Source: Spirodela intermedia
Taxonomy: Eukaryota; Streptophyta; Magnoliopsida; Alismatales; Araceae
Direction of reading: 5' to 3'
Length of the DNA stretch: 64,000 nucleotides
NCBI GenBank assembly: GCA_902729315.2
Contig: LR746278.1
Span: forward strand, 4,659,501-4,723,500
In this document: in pieces, positions 1 through 11,546 of the stretch
Numbering within the stretch: the first letter of the stretch is position 1
Layout of the letters: every line of letters begins with the position of its first letter
The notes under the pieces: model-generated
The model's database searches: none
The model's input: the letters and a program-made list of their open reading frames with translations, nothing else
Told to the model about the DNA's origin: nothing
Translations under genes and position numbers: made by a program

Positions 1-1600
1 TTATATTACATCTTTGTTGTATGGATTATTGTATAATTATTTTTTCTCAACACAATTATTTTGAAAAATGGTTTTGTAGGCATCAAATAAAGGGAGATTG
101 TTGATGCCTTTGGTTTTAATATTATAATGTGAATTTTTATTTATTTATTATTTATTAAAATGTATATATGATGAGAACTTGTGTTAAATGTCAATATTTA
201 TAATATTATTTGGTGTGCATATGTCATTGTGTTTAAATGTATATAATTTAATAAAATATTAGTATAGGAGTAAGTCTTAGGTCAAACATGGAGATTGATT
301 AATCTGTCATGAAAACTAATTTAGTTTTTATATAAAATGACTTGAATATTTTAATAAGATTTAATATAAATAATAAAATAGAAGGGTGAGGTGAAAGTTG
401 ACGAATTATTTTAGATTTTATTTGCTAATAAATATTTTAGATGATAATGAGGAATTAAGAGTGGAGGAGAAAGTTGACAAATTAATTGTGTTGACTAATT
501 TTTTTTTCTCCAAATTAGAGAATGAAAAATACCTAAAAAGGGTCTAACATTCCATTCTATGCAATGTACTGGGCTTAAGAATGAAGTATTCTATTTCGAG
601 TGTGTAAAAATAAGTAATCTGATAACTAATTGTTTGAGTTTCAAATTAGGAAAAAGGAAGTAATGGTAATCACTTGAAGTGGTGAAGGTAGTTCATCATT
701 GGAATCGGAAGAAGAAAGCAAGAAAAACATATTTTTAACTCTCCACATGCTGCTTGGAGTTGCAAAATTCTTTAGTCTAAATAAACTCAATGTATGAAAG
801 ATATGCATAAGAGAACAAAATTTAAAGGGAATAATTAAAACCAAGTCTAAACAATTAAAAACCAATCATAAGTAAAAGTAAAGTAAAAGTGAAAAAATTG
901 AATTGAAAGTAAAAGTAGAGAAAACTAGTTGCAATGATATCATTATTAATGGTAGGAAAATAGTAGAGAAAGGCAATATAAAAGCATGATGAGCTAAATG
1001 GTCAGATAAGAAGACATAATGTTCTAAATTGTTAGATGAGAAGAAGAACATATTAGAAAATAAGAATATTAATACTCATAGTATTCTGATGTGCAAGACA
1101 AAACTAAGAGCATGAACAATTCTAGTTTTGCATGTTCATATAGAATTTATGTCAATCCTACAAAATCAGTAGGAAATACTCCAAAACTTTGTTGTAAGAA
1201 AAAAGAGACAATTTTTAGAACCAACTAGAAATTTTTTGGGAAGAAAAAATAGAGAAACATAGAGAAAATAATATGATTTGAGCATATACACTCAAATTCT
1301 ATTATAAAATAAATTATTTATTTAGGGGTCACTCTGGGTACATAAAATTCTAGGGTACCTTGGCAGCAAAAACTTAAATAAACTTGTGAGGCTAATTTCT
1401 ATTTCAAAACTTATTTAAATGTTTAACTTCAATTTTATGGATTTGTCTTAGAGTGTTTATTTACCATATTTATTGATTTTTTTATAAATTAAGGGCTGTC
1501 TTTTCATTATGTTAGTTTTACATTATTTAGATAATGATTTAGTGAGCTATACGATCCCAAGAATATAGTCCGCTATTCGGTAGTCGGTAACGATATCGGG
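1..1600. mobile_element. AT-rich flank with probable 3' end of an LTR retrotransposon
   Basis: No gene is seen. At about 89-98 there is a purine run (AAAGGGAGA) followed directly by TGTTGATGCC. This is the arrangement of a polypurine tract and the TG start of a 3' LTR in plant copia elements read on the + strand. The element body would lie to the left of the window. The following 500 bases are very AT-rich and contain two related segments about 85 bases apart (GTGA-GGTGAAAGTTGAC and GTGGAGGAGAAAGTTGAC, near 390 and 465). The right end of the LTR was not found, and short open frames at 641-1051 have no recognisable content. The PPT/LTR assignment is inference. Confidence 0.35.
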
Positions 1601-1702
1601 CATGATCCGTTTCGTCTCTGGCTGAGAAACCTAGCCATCCCTAACTCGTTTTCTCCCGCCCGGGCTCGTACGCTCTGCCTCGCGTCGCCTGCGCAGCACT
1701 GC

Positions 1703-1725
1703 TCTTCTCTCTCTCTCTCTCTCTC
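1703..1725. repeat. CT microsatellite in UTP6 5' leader
   Basis: A run of TC dinucleotides lies about 70 bases before the UTP6 start codon, where base composition switches from AT-rich to GC-rich. Such CT tracts are common in plant 5'UTRs and core promoters. No TATA box was recognised. Confidence 0.7.
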
Positions 1726-1793
1726 CATCGCTCCTGGGGGTTCTAGTTTGATTCAGGGGTAGACGGCAGGGGAGCGGAGGGGGAGGTGGAAAG

Positions 1794-4700
1794 ATGGCGG
1801 ACGTTGTGCAGTTCCGCCTTGAGCGGATGGTGGACGAGCTGGAGGACCTCGTGAGAAGGGGTCTCTTCAGCCGCCAGGAGATTGGAGAGATAGTGAAGCG
1901 TCGGCGGGACTTCGAGTACCGCCTGAAGCGTCCCCGCCCTCTCAAGCAGGACTTTCTCGCCTACGTCGACTATGAGACTCAGGTCGACGCCCTCCGCGTG
2001 ATCCGGAAGAAGAAAATCCTCGGGGAGCTCAAGCGGCGGCAGCAACAGAACAAGGGGGATAAGGACGCCGGAGATGGGGAGAAAAAGAGTGGGAAACTGT
2101 GGAAGAGGTCCATCTCTGACGTGGCTGGTGTTGCGAGGATACTGGAGATTTATAGGCTCGCCGTGGTGAAATACAAGGGGGACCTGGATCTCTGGTTCCG
2201 CTACCTGGAATTCTGCAGGGAGCGCAAGCATGGCCGGATGAAGCAAGTCGGTTTATTTTCCTTTTTTCTAAATATTAGTCGTCTTCATTCATTGATGAAA
2301 GCTTCCACCTTCTAGTTTTTTTCATTGATAACATTCATTTGTTACCGAGATTTTTCGTCTGGTTTGGTTAAATTTTATGCTCCCCGGTGTTTTGGGTTTT
2401 AAAAATCAGACGATATTCCGCTTGTTTGTCCGCTCATGCGCTCTTTAACTTCATTTTATTGATTATATTCGAATTTCTTGCTTAAATGATGGCTAATTCC
2501 TTTTCCTTGCGATATTAGTTGCTTGCACAGGCGATTAGGTTCCATCCGAAGGTCCCTGGGCTTTGGATATATGCCGCATCTTGGGAGTTCGATCAGAACC
2601 TAAATGTTGCGGCTGCTCGCGCTCTAATGCAAAGTGGCCTGAGGGAGTGTTCGAGTTCGGAGGACCTTTGGATAGAGTACCTTCGGATGGAGCTCACATA
2701 CCTCAACAAATTGAAGGCCCGGAAGGTCGCTCTTGGGGAAGAGGTGGGGACTTTGAATAAGGCTGATGAGACTGATGAGGAAAGAAAATGGAAAGAGGAG
2801 AATGAGGATTTATTTGTATCTCTAGATGAAGGGCATTTTGCTGAAGGGTCAGAGCCCCAGATGGTCCCTTTGGAACAGAGTGAGAATTTCTTCTGGAAAC
2901 ATGGTTCAAGTATCCTTAGAACTATTTATCATGGAGCAGTTGAGGCTATGCCCAATAGTATGAGCTTACGGAGGCGTTTCTTGGAAATTCTAGATAATGT
3001 AGATCTCGTTCATTCTGATGAATTGAAGGGAGAGGTGATGGAGGATATTAAGAGGCAGTTTTCAAAGGAAGAAGACTATTGGGACTGGATTGCAAGACTT
3101 CAAATCTGTGATACCCAAAAGATGAAGGGTATGGCCAAAGATGAAGCTCTTTGCAGGTTGAATAAGGCAGTTCAGGTCAGTGTTGACATTAATTTGTTGT
3201 TCCCAGTTGATGTTCTGATATTAGATATTTTTTAGTTGGTTCATGGTTTTTCGGTGTTGATGTCATCACTTATGTATGTTATTCTTTGGTCTTCTCTTCT
3301 TATACTATGAGTTATGTTATGTTCTGGCTATTTCCTAATAATTTAATCTATGATTGAGTAAAATAATTGAGGTGAAACGTCCCAAGATGGAATAGAAAAA
3401 TTAGCTCTTGTTGCAATTATATTATTATGATATATTTATAGATGTCCAAAAGATGTTCGGCAGAATAGACAAAAGCAACTGCTCCAGAGCCGGAAGGGGC
3501 TTGTGGCAGAGGTATTTTATCCCAAACTACCTTAAACCAGTTGGAATAACGTAACAATAGTGGCAAAGCAAGAAGAGAAGCAGCCGGATTCCACGGACGA
3601 TGCCCATCTGTATCATCCTTTGTTTGACCAACTACTGTGTAATCTCAACATAGGTGTCACCTGTGCTGGATCAGCGATTTCGGCTTTTCTTATGGTTCCA
3701 GTTTTGATGATTTTTTTATGTCTTGAACAGAAGGAAATTAGCTTTTACTCTAGCTGTTAGAGATCTTATCTATGTACCGTAAACATTTCAATTAGTAAAT
3801 TCTTCTACATTGGAAATATTACTGTGTAGTATTTTTTGTCAAGGTGGTTTCTGTAGCATTCTAATTTTAAACTTTCATTCTTGTTGGTCTCAAATAGGTA
3901 TATGAGGAGGCTTTACGTCTGGTGCCATCTGCCAAGATGTTCTCACTCTATGCAAAGTTTTTCTCAGATTTATTTTCTCCAGAGGTAGATGGGATGTATG
4001 ATTCATTCTGCACTATAGGAATTGACATTACTGAGTTTGACTCGTGTATACTGAAATTATTTGAAAGCGCTCAATCCTGTGGTTGCCTGAATGATGATCT
4101 TGCGTACCAATATGTCTCGTATTATTTACAAATAGGGAAGACAGATGAAGCTAGAGAGCTTGCAGAAAAGCTTTGTGGTGGTGTACTTCCAAAGGGTCCA
4201 AGATTATGGAGCTTGAGGATCTCGGTAGAAATGAAATGCGTTGTTAGTGGCTCTATCGCCTTAACCACAGCTGAGCTGAATCACATTTTTGATCTCTTCA
4301 AACTTGCTACCAGCCAAGTATCCATTTCTGAAACTGAAACCTTGTGGCAAGAGGTATGAATGAATATATTCCGTGCCTTTTTTCTCATTTACACATTCAT
4401 TCTCTATCATCCTTTATGATCGTAAGGTGTAATGTTTTTAAGAGAAATTTTTGGGTAGATATGTTGCGTGTGAAACCTGCATCAGGGATTACTGTTCTAG
4501 TTCCATACAATCACTTCACTGTTTCATTTGCTTTTGCGTACTTTGTTATGTATTTAGAAAATTTTCTGGTATCAGTATATGGCAATACAATTTTGGGGAA
4601 CTCCCTTGATTTCTTTTTTTTACTACAAATTTTGTGGCCCTTTATTTTTATTCATTCAGCTTTCACTTATTATATTTTCTCTGAAATGCTTCATAAATAC

Positions 4701-7593
4701 GTTTAGTATGGTGTGGAGTGTTTTCATCACTTTCTGTGTGGGTGTTCTTCTACTTCCATATGACACAGCCTTGGACTATCAGTTAGGTAAAATATTTTTG
4801 CATATTAAGATGATCCTAGAAGGTAAAACAAAGGAACAAAGGCAAACTAAGATTGAAATTAATTCCAATGTGGTCTGGTTGCCCCAGTTATAAATGTTTT
4901 GTTACATAATAGTCAACGACATTTGCTTGTCCAAACGATGCCAACTAGAGGTAAGGGATCAAGTGCAATTCTTCTCTCCTCTCTTTTCTTTCCCGTCAGG
5001 AATCCAATCAGCATCAATCGTAGTTATCTAATTCTCTTAACATCAACTGTTCTTTGGCCTTGGTTTGTTTTCTTCAACCCTGGATAACCTCTGCTATTCA
5101 TCTTCAAGTATCGAGCTTTCACTGGGACTGGGTCACGCGTTTAAAGGGTGTCAGCGTGACCCTGTTGTCTTTTGGGGACTTATATCTACAAACTCTGCTT
5201 GCACTGGATCAAAATTTCTACAAACAATGGAACATCAAGCGGTTTCAAATGATCTTAGGGCTGAAATCCCTGATGACTTTCCATTACTATTTAGGGCTGA
5301 CGAATGTTAGGAGACAGGCCAATATGTCTGGTAAAATGTCTTCTGATTAAGAGGTTACTGTGCGAATGGAATTCCTTAGTATGGAAAAAAGGCTGTCTAT
5401 CGGAAATGCCTTCGAAAACGGAATCTTGATGAAACCCAGCAAATGAATGGAAGAGAAGGCCATTCAGGAGGTGCAAAGACTGGAAGAAGGGAAATACACT
5501 AGCATGCCAGTATATGCAATATGAAGTACAGATGAGCAAATGCCTTTAAAAAACGAAACCTGATGAAAACTGCAAGCCAATAGAAGAGAAGATCGTTTTG
5601 GGCTCTTCTTCTCCAGAACTAAAATACATAGACCGAAATGCTCCTATATTTCTTTATTTTCAAATAATAATGATTCTTCTTGAAAGTCTTTCAAGTCTTA
5701 AAGGCTGACGTTATGAAACAGATGTTATAGCCATCGTCATACAGATGTATATTACTTCATAATTTCCTAAATTTATGAGCTACCAGTGTGTATCTAGGGG
5801 TTGCCATTTTTGGATTGACGACAAGTTGAAACTGGGATTTTTCCCATGTCTGGTGGAGGCTAGAATCATTGAAGGCTGGATAGATCTCTATTGGCTGGGG
5901 GAGTATGCATCTCTGACATGACTGTGTTTTCTGTCTATAATTAGAACACTGACGACAGAGATTTGAAAAAAAGCTGGAAATGATTAGGGTTCACATGTTT
6001 TGAAATGGGATAATGTCTGCAAAGGAATTATTAGAGATGACTATGACAAGAGACCATTATGATTGCTGCTGTTGGGTTTCCGATCAGTCTGCAGATCATC
6101 AATTTCCCCTGTTCGGAGCACGTAGTGTCAAGTGCACAAACATCTTAGCAGCACTAAGCTGCAGCTGGGTGATGGAGTGGATAGTTTCTACCACGGAACA
6201 ATGAGCGGTGTGCAAGAGCAGGCTTCTTTAATGGCTATTTAAAGTGTTTGTGATCTTCTTGTTGCCGCTGGAGGGGCTTATTCCTAATTTAGAATATACA
6301 TTCCTAGTGAACCATTAAATTTCAAAAATCGCAAGAGGAGAAATTTTGGAGAGTCTGAGCACCTTGCAGATCGAGGTAATTGCATAGTTAATTTGCATGC
6401 GAGAGATTACTGTAAGTCTCTTGAATCAAAAAATTAATTATCGTATCAAAGGTTGTAGCTCTCTGTGTGTTCTTTAGTTGCTCGTCAGCCTCAATTCGTC
6501 TCTCTCTTGCTGATGGATCTTACTCCACATAAACACGGCTCTAGATTGCTACTATTTCATTCGCTTCTGCATCTGATGATTCCCGCTACTTCTTTCATGC
6601 TGGGTCTCAAAATTTGATGCTTCAACATTTTCCTATTCTTAGATGCATAAATTATGGCAACCTACCTTTCCATATGTTCATGAACATGCATGGGGCTTTG
6701 CAGGCTATTGCTTTTTTCTCAAACAGGAAAGAATATTTTGAGAAGCTGTCTGCACATTTTGTTATCCAACTAGCAAAGAGCTCTTGTGATGACCACCTAC
6801 ACTCTGTCTGTTGTGCGATTGTGAACTGGGTTTTTCAGAGACAAGGCCCTCAACCTGCAAGAAGCATCTACCAGCGGTATGTTGAAGATCAATCTTCAGT
6901 CAGCTCATATCGACTTTTTGATCTGCAGGCCTTTGAAATAAATCGATTTCTAGGCCTTTTTTCCCTACCTAGTTACCTCATGAAAAAATGTTCTTATTTC
7001 GTAAGTACATCTGTTGGGTCACTTCATTGAATAATGCTGCATCAGGTTGGAATTTTTTCTTTGGAAAAAGTTTCTTCCGTGTTATCATATGATAATTACA
7101 CTCATAATATGCATGAGTTTTTGTTGACGACGTGCTGGGTTTTCCCCAATCATGCAGACTTCTATCCCTGCCCCGTCCAAGCCTATCGTTCTTCATGTAT
7201 TGCATTGAGTTGGAATCGAATCTTGCAACTTCTGGGGATAACAGTGCTATTCCCAGGGCTCGGAAGGTCTTCGAGTCTGCCCTTTCCATATACAGCAAAA
7301 CCCCCAAGCTGTGGAAGGATTACTACACCTTTGAGACAAAGGTAGACAATAACCCCCCCCCCCCCTCTCCCCCCGCCACACACAATTTTAGTAAACCGGA
7401 GGATCTCTGGACCCACTCAGTCTTTTCCCTTTTTGTGTAGTCCGTTTGCTTCACTGTTCAAGATCATTCATGATGGTTTTGTTCATCCTTGCTTGAAATC
7501 CGGCAGGTGGGGACATCTGAGACTTCAAGCGCTGTCTACTGGCGCTGTCAGAAGACGGTCAAGGGCGCGATCACGCTCTCAGACGATCTGTGA
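1794..7593 (+). CDS. UTP6: U3 small nucleolar RNA-associated protein 6 homologue (UTP6), 6 exons
   Basis: Component of the U3 snoRNP/SSU processome, which processes pre-18S rRNA in the nucleolus. Exons: 1794-2246, 2519-3175, 3898-4353, 6704-6876, 7158-7341, 7507-7593. All introns are GT..AG, phases are consistent, and the spliced protein is 669 aa, close to the roughly 660 aa of plant UTP6. The N-terminus MADVVQFRLERMVDELEDL is the conserved U3_assoc_6 start, with the YRLKRPRPLKQDFLAYVDYE block following. Half-a-TPR (HAT) repeats follow, for example LWFRYLEFCRE at about 139-149 and LWIYAASWEFD in exon 2. The C-terminal exons read YCIELESNLA, LWKDYYTFETK and VGTSETSSAVYWR, the usual family ending. 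An acidic insert lies in exon 2. Intron 3 is 2.35 kb. The start is the first ATG in a GC-rich leader and matches the family. The function is inferred from homology. Confidence 0.93.
3430..3770 (+). other. Coding-like segment inside UTP6 intron 2, origin unknown
   Basis: Within the intron between exons 2 and 3 is a stretch of higher GC content with two open segments. One begins near 3440 and reads CPKDVRQNRQKQLLQ. The other begins near 3546 and reads VAKQEEKQPDSTDDAHL. Neither belongs to the UTP6 family sequence, and they interrupt the VQ-VYEEAL junction that splicing restores. They may be a fragment of another gene or transposon. I do not recognise them. Confidence 0.3.
5404..5602 (+). repeat. 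Diverged duplication in UTP6 intron 3, period about 134 bp
   Basis: Segments starting at 5404 and 5538 share the order AAATGCCTT..AAAACG-AA..CTTGATGAAA..AGAAGAGAAG over about 60 bases, with scattered substitutions. They follow an open stretch at 5065-5310 (81 codons, unrecognised), so this part of the 2.35-kb intron may be an old insertion. Confidence 0.4.
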
Positions 7594-8500
7594 TGCGGTT
7601 GAATTTATCTATTTTGTACATTACCTTCCATTTTTGTGCGGATTACCATCTATGAAAAGAAAAAACAAAAATCTCGCTCAGCAAAGGTTGACTTGAACCA
7701 ACCTTGGCTTTTATATCGTCATGTTTCTGAGATTTAAGGACGGAAGAAAGAGGGAGGAAATACAAAGAGGAAGGTGAACACCTTCTGCCATTTTTGTTGC
7801 CCATGTTTCTATAGGTACCCTCTCTCTCTCTCTCTCTCTCTCTCACTCTGTTCTTTTTATTATTCTTCTTCCTCCTTTGTTCCCGGTTGCTCCCTCCCTC
7901 CATCCAAGCCTCCATGTTTCTCTCTATGCATATAAACGGTCAGTCTCTATCATGCATGCTGTCAGTTTTTTTGAGGATTTTTGAGGTTTTGAGAATGTTT
8001 TGTTGAGATAAAGCTCAGGAAATGGGCTAAAAAGCTTGACTTTTATGAAATTCGAGATATTAAGATTTCTTAGGTAGAGGTGGACCCCACACTACCAGGC
8101 TGGGGCCCGTGTGGTCCAGGACTTCCACATCTTCCTGCACGGGGGGTTGGGGGGGGGGGGGTGGAATTTAACATCAGACCCTCATAATCCAAGATTTTTA
8201 CTGATATATTCCTCTATTTTCTGCATAATGCAAAATTGCCCACAAATTATTGGTCAAACAGTTGTTTTTTTGGCACCCTTCATGCATGTGGCTTGAAAAG
8301 ATGGAGAAGCCCTTGTGGAAGAAGGAATAATTAAATGAAAATAATAGGTTATTTTTAAACCTAACTTAAACTCTTAAATGATGTAGGCATTTTTACACAC
8401 ATCAGGGTTTATAAAAAAAATAAAATAAGTTCGGAATCATGTAGTTTGGAAGTTCATAATAATGTAAATTTAAAAGGTCCGTAAAAAACATTTCAAAAAA
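7594..8500. other. Intergenic region, no gene seen
   Basis: This is the 3' flank of UTP6. It holds a CT microsatellite at about 7818-7844 and a run of G around 8147-8161. Below that the sequence becomes AT-rich. No coding signal was found on either strand. Confidence 0.6.
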
Positions 8501-8517
8501 AAGTTATACATTATAAA

Positions 8518-8782
8518 TTAAGTTATTTGTACCAATTTTGTAAGCAAAAAATAGATTTGTCCAAATAAAAATGCCCAAATAATGAGAATTTGTGGATTCA
8601 TATTATTAATAGTTATATTTCTCAATCAATTGTAATACCTAGCGATCAATTGTAATACTTTAAGTTAATCGCACCAATTTTTTAAAAGAAAAATCGATTT
8701 TTCCAGATAAAAAATGCCAAATTATGCTAAACTGTTGGTTTGTATTATTAATAATTATATTTCTCAATCGATTGTACTAGCA
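8518..8782. repeat. Two-copy tandem repeat, period about 142 bp
   Basis: Copy 1 (about 8518-8638) and copy 2 (about 8660-8780) share the same order of blocks: TTAAGTTA, ACCAATTTT, ATAGATTT/ATCGATTT, AAAATGCC, and TATTATTAATA-TTATATTTCTCAATC-ATTGTA. The copies are clearly diverged, so the duplication is old. A CAATTGTAATA/CGATTGTACT end motif occurs three times. The repeat lies just upstream of the V-ATPase G promoter region. Confidence 0.75.
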
Positions 8783-8894
8783 AGAGAGAGAGAGAGAGGA
8801 CCGCATGATTAAAGAGGGGGGAACGATCGCTAATGAGGACGCATTGCCTGAGGCCTGCCTTCGCCTGGAGCTTCCTTAGCGTCTGCTGGGACGC

Positions 8895-8921
8895 ATCTAA
8901 AGAGAGAGAGAGAGAGAGAGT
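8895..8921. repeat. GA microsatellite upstream of V-ATPase G leader
   Basis: A (GA)n run; a second one lies at about 8782-8799. Both are in the presumed promoter of the next gene. GA/CT tracts recur at most gene starts in this window. Confidence 0.7.
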
Positions 8922-8929
8922 GATCGCGG

Positions 8930-9103
8930 TGTCGCTCCTTTAGTTATTCTTTTCCCCTTCCGCGAACGCACCCGCTGGGATTAGGGTGTGAGTGCGGGGG
9001 GAGCTCCGAGGCGCTGGGAAGATCGCGGCAGTAGCGGGCTCTGGGAGGGTCCCCGTCCGGACGGCGGCGCGGTGGTTGTGGTCGGAGGTGCAGATCAGAT
9101 CAG
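8930..9103 (+). other. Probable non-coding first exon (5'UTR) of the V-ATPase subunit G gene
   Basis: A GC-rich island in otherwise AT-rich DNA ends in a good donor, CAG|GTATGG, at 9103/9104. The acceptor that fits is TTTAG|GTGAAAG at 11539/11540, seven bases before the V-ATPase G start codon. This implies a 5'UTR intron of about 2.4 kb. The upstream limit is arbitrary. The open frames crossing this island (about 100 codons) are not conserved-looking. This is inference from splice signals. Confidence 0.5.
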
Positions 9104-9287
9104 GTATGGTATTGTGTCCGTTGGTCGTTTTCCGTACATCGGTTATTTTCCGGTCCGGGGAAGTTTGGTTATGGGGGAGATCCAGTATCAGTTGGCTGTT
9201 CTTCATCAGTTGGTTGCCGTTTTTACGATCCAATGGCAATGGTCCTCGCGACGTGTTTCGTTGAAACGGAAGTGGTTTTTCTATGCA

Positions 9288-9553
9288 ATTGACTGAGCCC
9301 CATCAGTTAACTGCCGACGTGTTTTCTATGGAATTGATTAGGCCCCAGAAATTCTGAACAAATTTCTGAGATATTGGGAATCTCGTCTCCTTCATCTTTT
9401 GTTTGCCCTTATTTAACGCCTTCTTAATTTATGCGTCGTTCGGAGACCCCAACTTTCCAGGAAGAGGATATGCAGGTCGATTAGGTTTGTGACTGGTTGC
9501 TACCTGCCGCAATCCCCCCAAAAGGTTTCTAGGGATTGACTGAGCCCCATCAG
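9288..9553. repeat. 19-bp exact repeat in presumed 5'UTR intron
   Basis: ATTGACTGAGCCCCATCAG occurs at 9288-9306 and at 9535-9553, and a weaker relative (ATTGATTAGGCCCCAG) lies near 9334. Function unknown. The rest of 9104-11539 holds nothing that I recognise. Confidence 0.6.
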
Positions 9554-11546
9554 AGTAGAATATAACGTTTTATCCATCTCTTAGGGGACGCACTTCCTAC
9601 CGAATATCGGCATATTCAGGTAGGGACCATATAACCTTTGGAGAGCTTCTCAGTAAAATTCTAAGGAGAAATTGCATCAAACTATCAATTAGTGTGGATA
9701 ACAAGTTAGAAAGCATTCGAAGTTATTTGATTATCATGTTTTTAGACGGCAGGTCCATTTGTGAGGTGAAAAATGCCATAGACATTAAATATTCGCCTAA
9801 TATCTGGTTGTTGTTGAGGATAGCCCAGTCTTGATGGGCTGACACTATACAACGGAGATACATGTTATGTTTTATGGTGCGGTTTCCTTTGGTTCTTCAT
9901 AGCATACTTCGAAAGCAGGAAGAACCATTCATGTATCAAATATGTGAAGAAGAGATAACATATAATATTTTCAGTATGCTGTCAACATCATCATGTACAA
10001 TACTTCAAAGTTCTACTCCCCCCATTCTCCCAAAATCTAAGGCTAATCTCTCTTTTACAAAAGGCAATGGCCTAGTCTTTTCCTGTCTCTTGTATTAATG
10101 TTTGGCCACTTTACCCTTTTTGTTTAGAAACTTTATCCCTGGAAGCTGTCTCCTATTTTTCCGAGTGGCCTAAATTTGTTGAGCTGCTGTATGCTGCCAT
10201 CACCTTTGAACGTTCACCATCAACAGCAACACGTTACATATGCCATTACTTGCATGTTTTGTGGAGTATCATCTGCGAGATTTACCATGTGAACTAATAG
10301 TCAAGAAAAATTCCTTCCAATGACACCTCTCTCTTCATCGCATCCAATGATCCTTAAGCCAGTTTCTACTTTTGTAGTGGTTTATTCGGACATGATAACA
10401 TTATAAGTAATTGGACACAAGCCGACAGAATACTTGCAGGTTTGTGTAGAACGTTTTTATTGGAGTTATATAAATAATTAGTAAGGAATGAAAGATGAGG
10501 CGTATAGAAAATTGTGTGCCAGTTGAGTTGGTCAAAAAACCATTTCATGGCCTCACCAGGGGGCAAAGGTAAGGGAAGTTAATTCTTATGGATACTGTCT
10601 GACCATAAACTGAGGACATTATCCCACTGATGAGAGTTATGGCTACTCCCTTAAAAAATAAATTTGTTGACACGAACTGTGTACATATGTATTATCATAG
10701 ATGGTCCAAAGAAGAAAAAACCACTCCTACGTGTGTGGTGTAGCTTGCATTTCATTTGACTTTATATATTTTTGTATTCCTATCATATTTTCTTTTTCTT
10801 TCGTCATCTGAATTTTTTACCCATAGGCTTTGCTTGGTGATCAAACATATGTCAATTTCAATTCAACGCAGGAATAATAAGTGTCTTAATTTAATGAGTG
10901 CCTTAATGTTAAAAGCTGCTATAGTTGCCTAACTTTTCGCTTGGAGAACCATCGAATATCTGACTCCTGAATGGGGGGACAAGTGTGAGAATAGTGGAAA
11001 AAGGAGACAGTACGCTCCTTTTAATTGCTGACAGTGGGCCTAAATGGCTTTTTGTTGCAAAAGTCGACTGCATGTGTAAAATATTCAGTAATTTATTCTT
11101 AAATATTTTCCTCTCTTCTGATCACTTGGTTGTTTGGATCTTGGTTTTATCGATTAGACTTGTGTATATCTTCACCGAGATATTTAACTTTTGGTGTTGG
11201 CATTGGGCTGAGAAGAGTGAACCAGCTAATTAAATGACTTTCAAGTGGATGTTTGTGTTGAGGTGTTGGCTTGTGGTCAGTGAGCGGAAGCAAGGTTATT
11301 AGATACCAAAGGAAAGCCCGGCCAGAGCCACATGTGCAGATTTTCCATTAGGAGTCGGTTGATTGAACTGGGCCTTTAGAAACATATTAAACTCTTCTCA
11401 ATTTGTTTCATGTACTTGTAATCTTATGAATTAGTTCTATGGGCTGCGGATTTTATCCTGTTAATGTTTATTATTAAAAAAATGCTTTTACATTATGACT
11501 TGTCCTTTGACTATGATGGGCCATTTTTGGAATATTTAGGTGAAAG

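Noticed and set aside
1743-2246. 167-codon minus-strand frame
   Set aside because: Antisense of UTP6 exon 1, whose protein is clearly conserved on the plus strand.
7351-7366. Poly-C run in the last UTP6 intron and poly-G run at 8147-8161 as possible G-quadruplex or CRISPR-like structure
   Set aside because: Simple homopolymers without spacers or repeated G-tract pattern; also likely sites of sequencing error.
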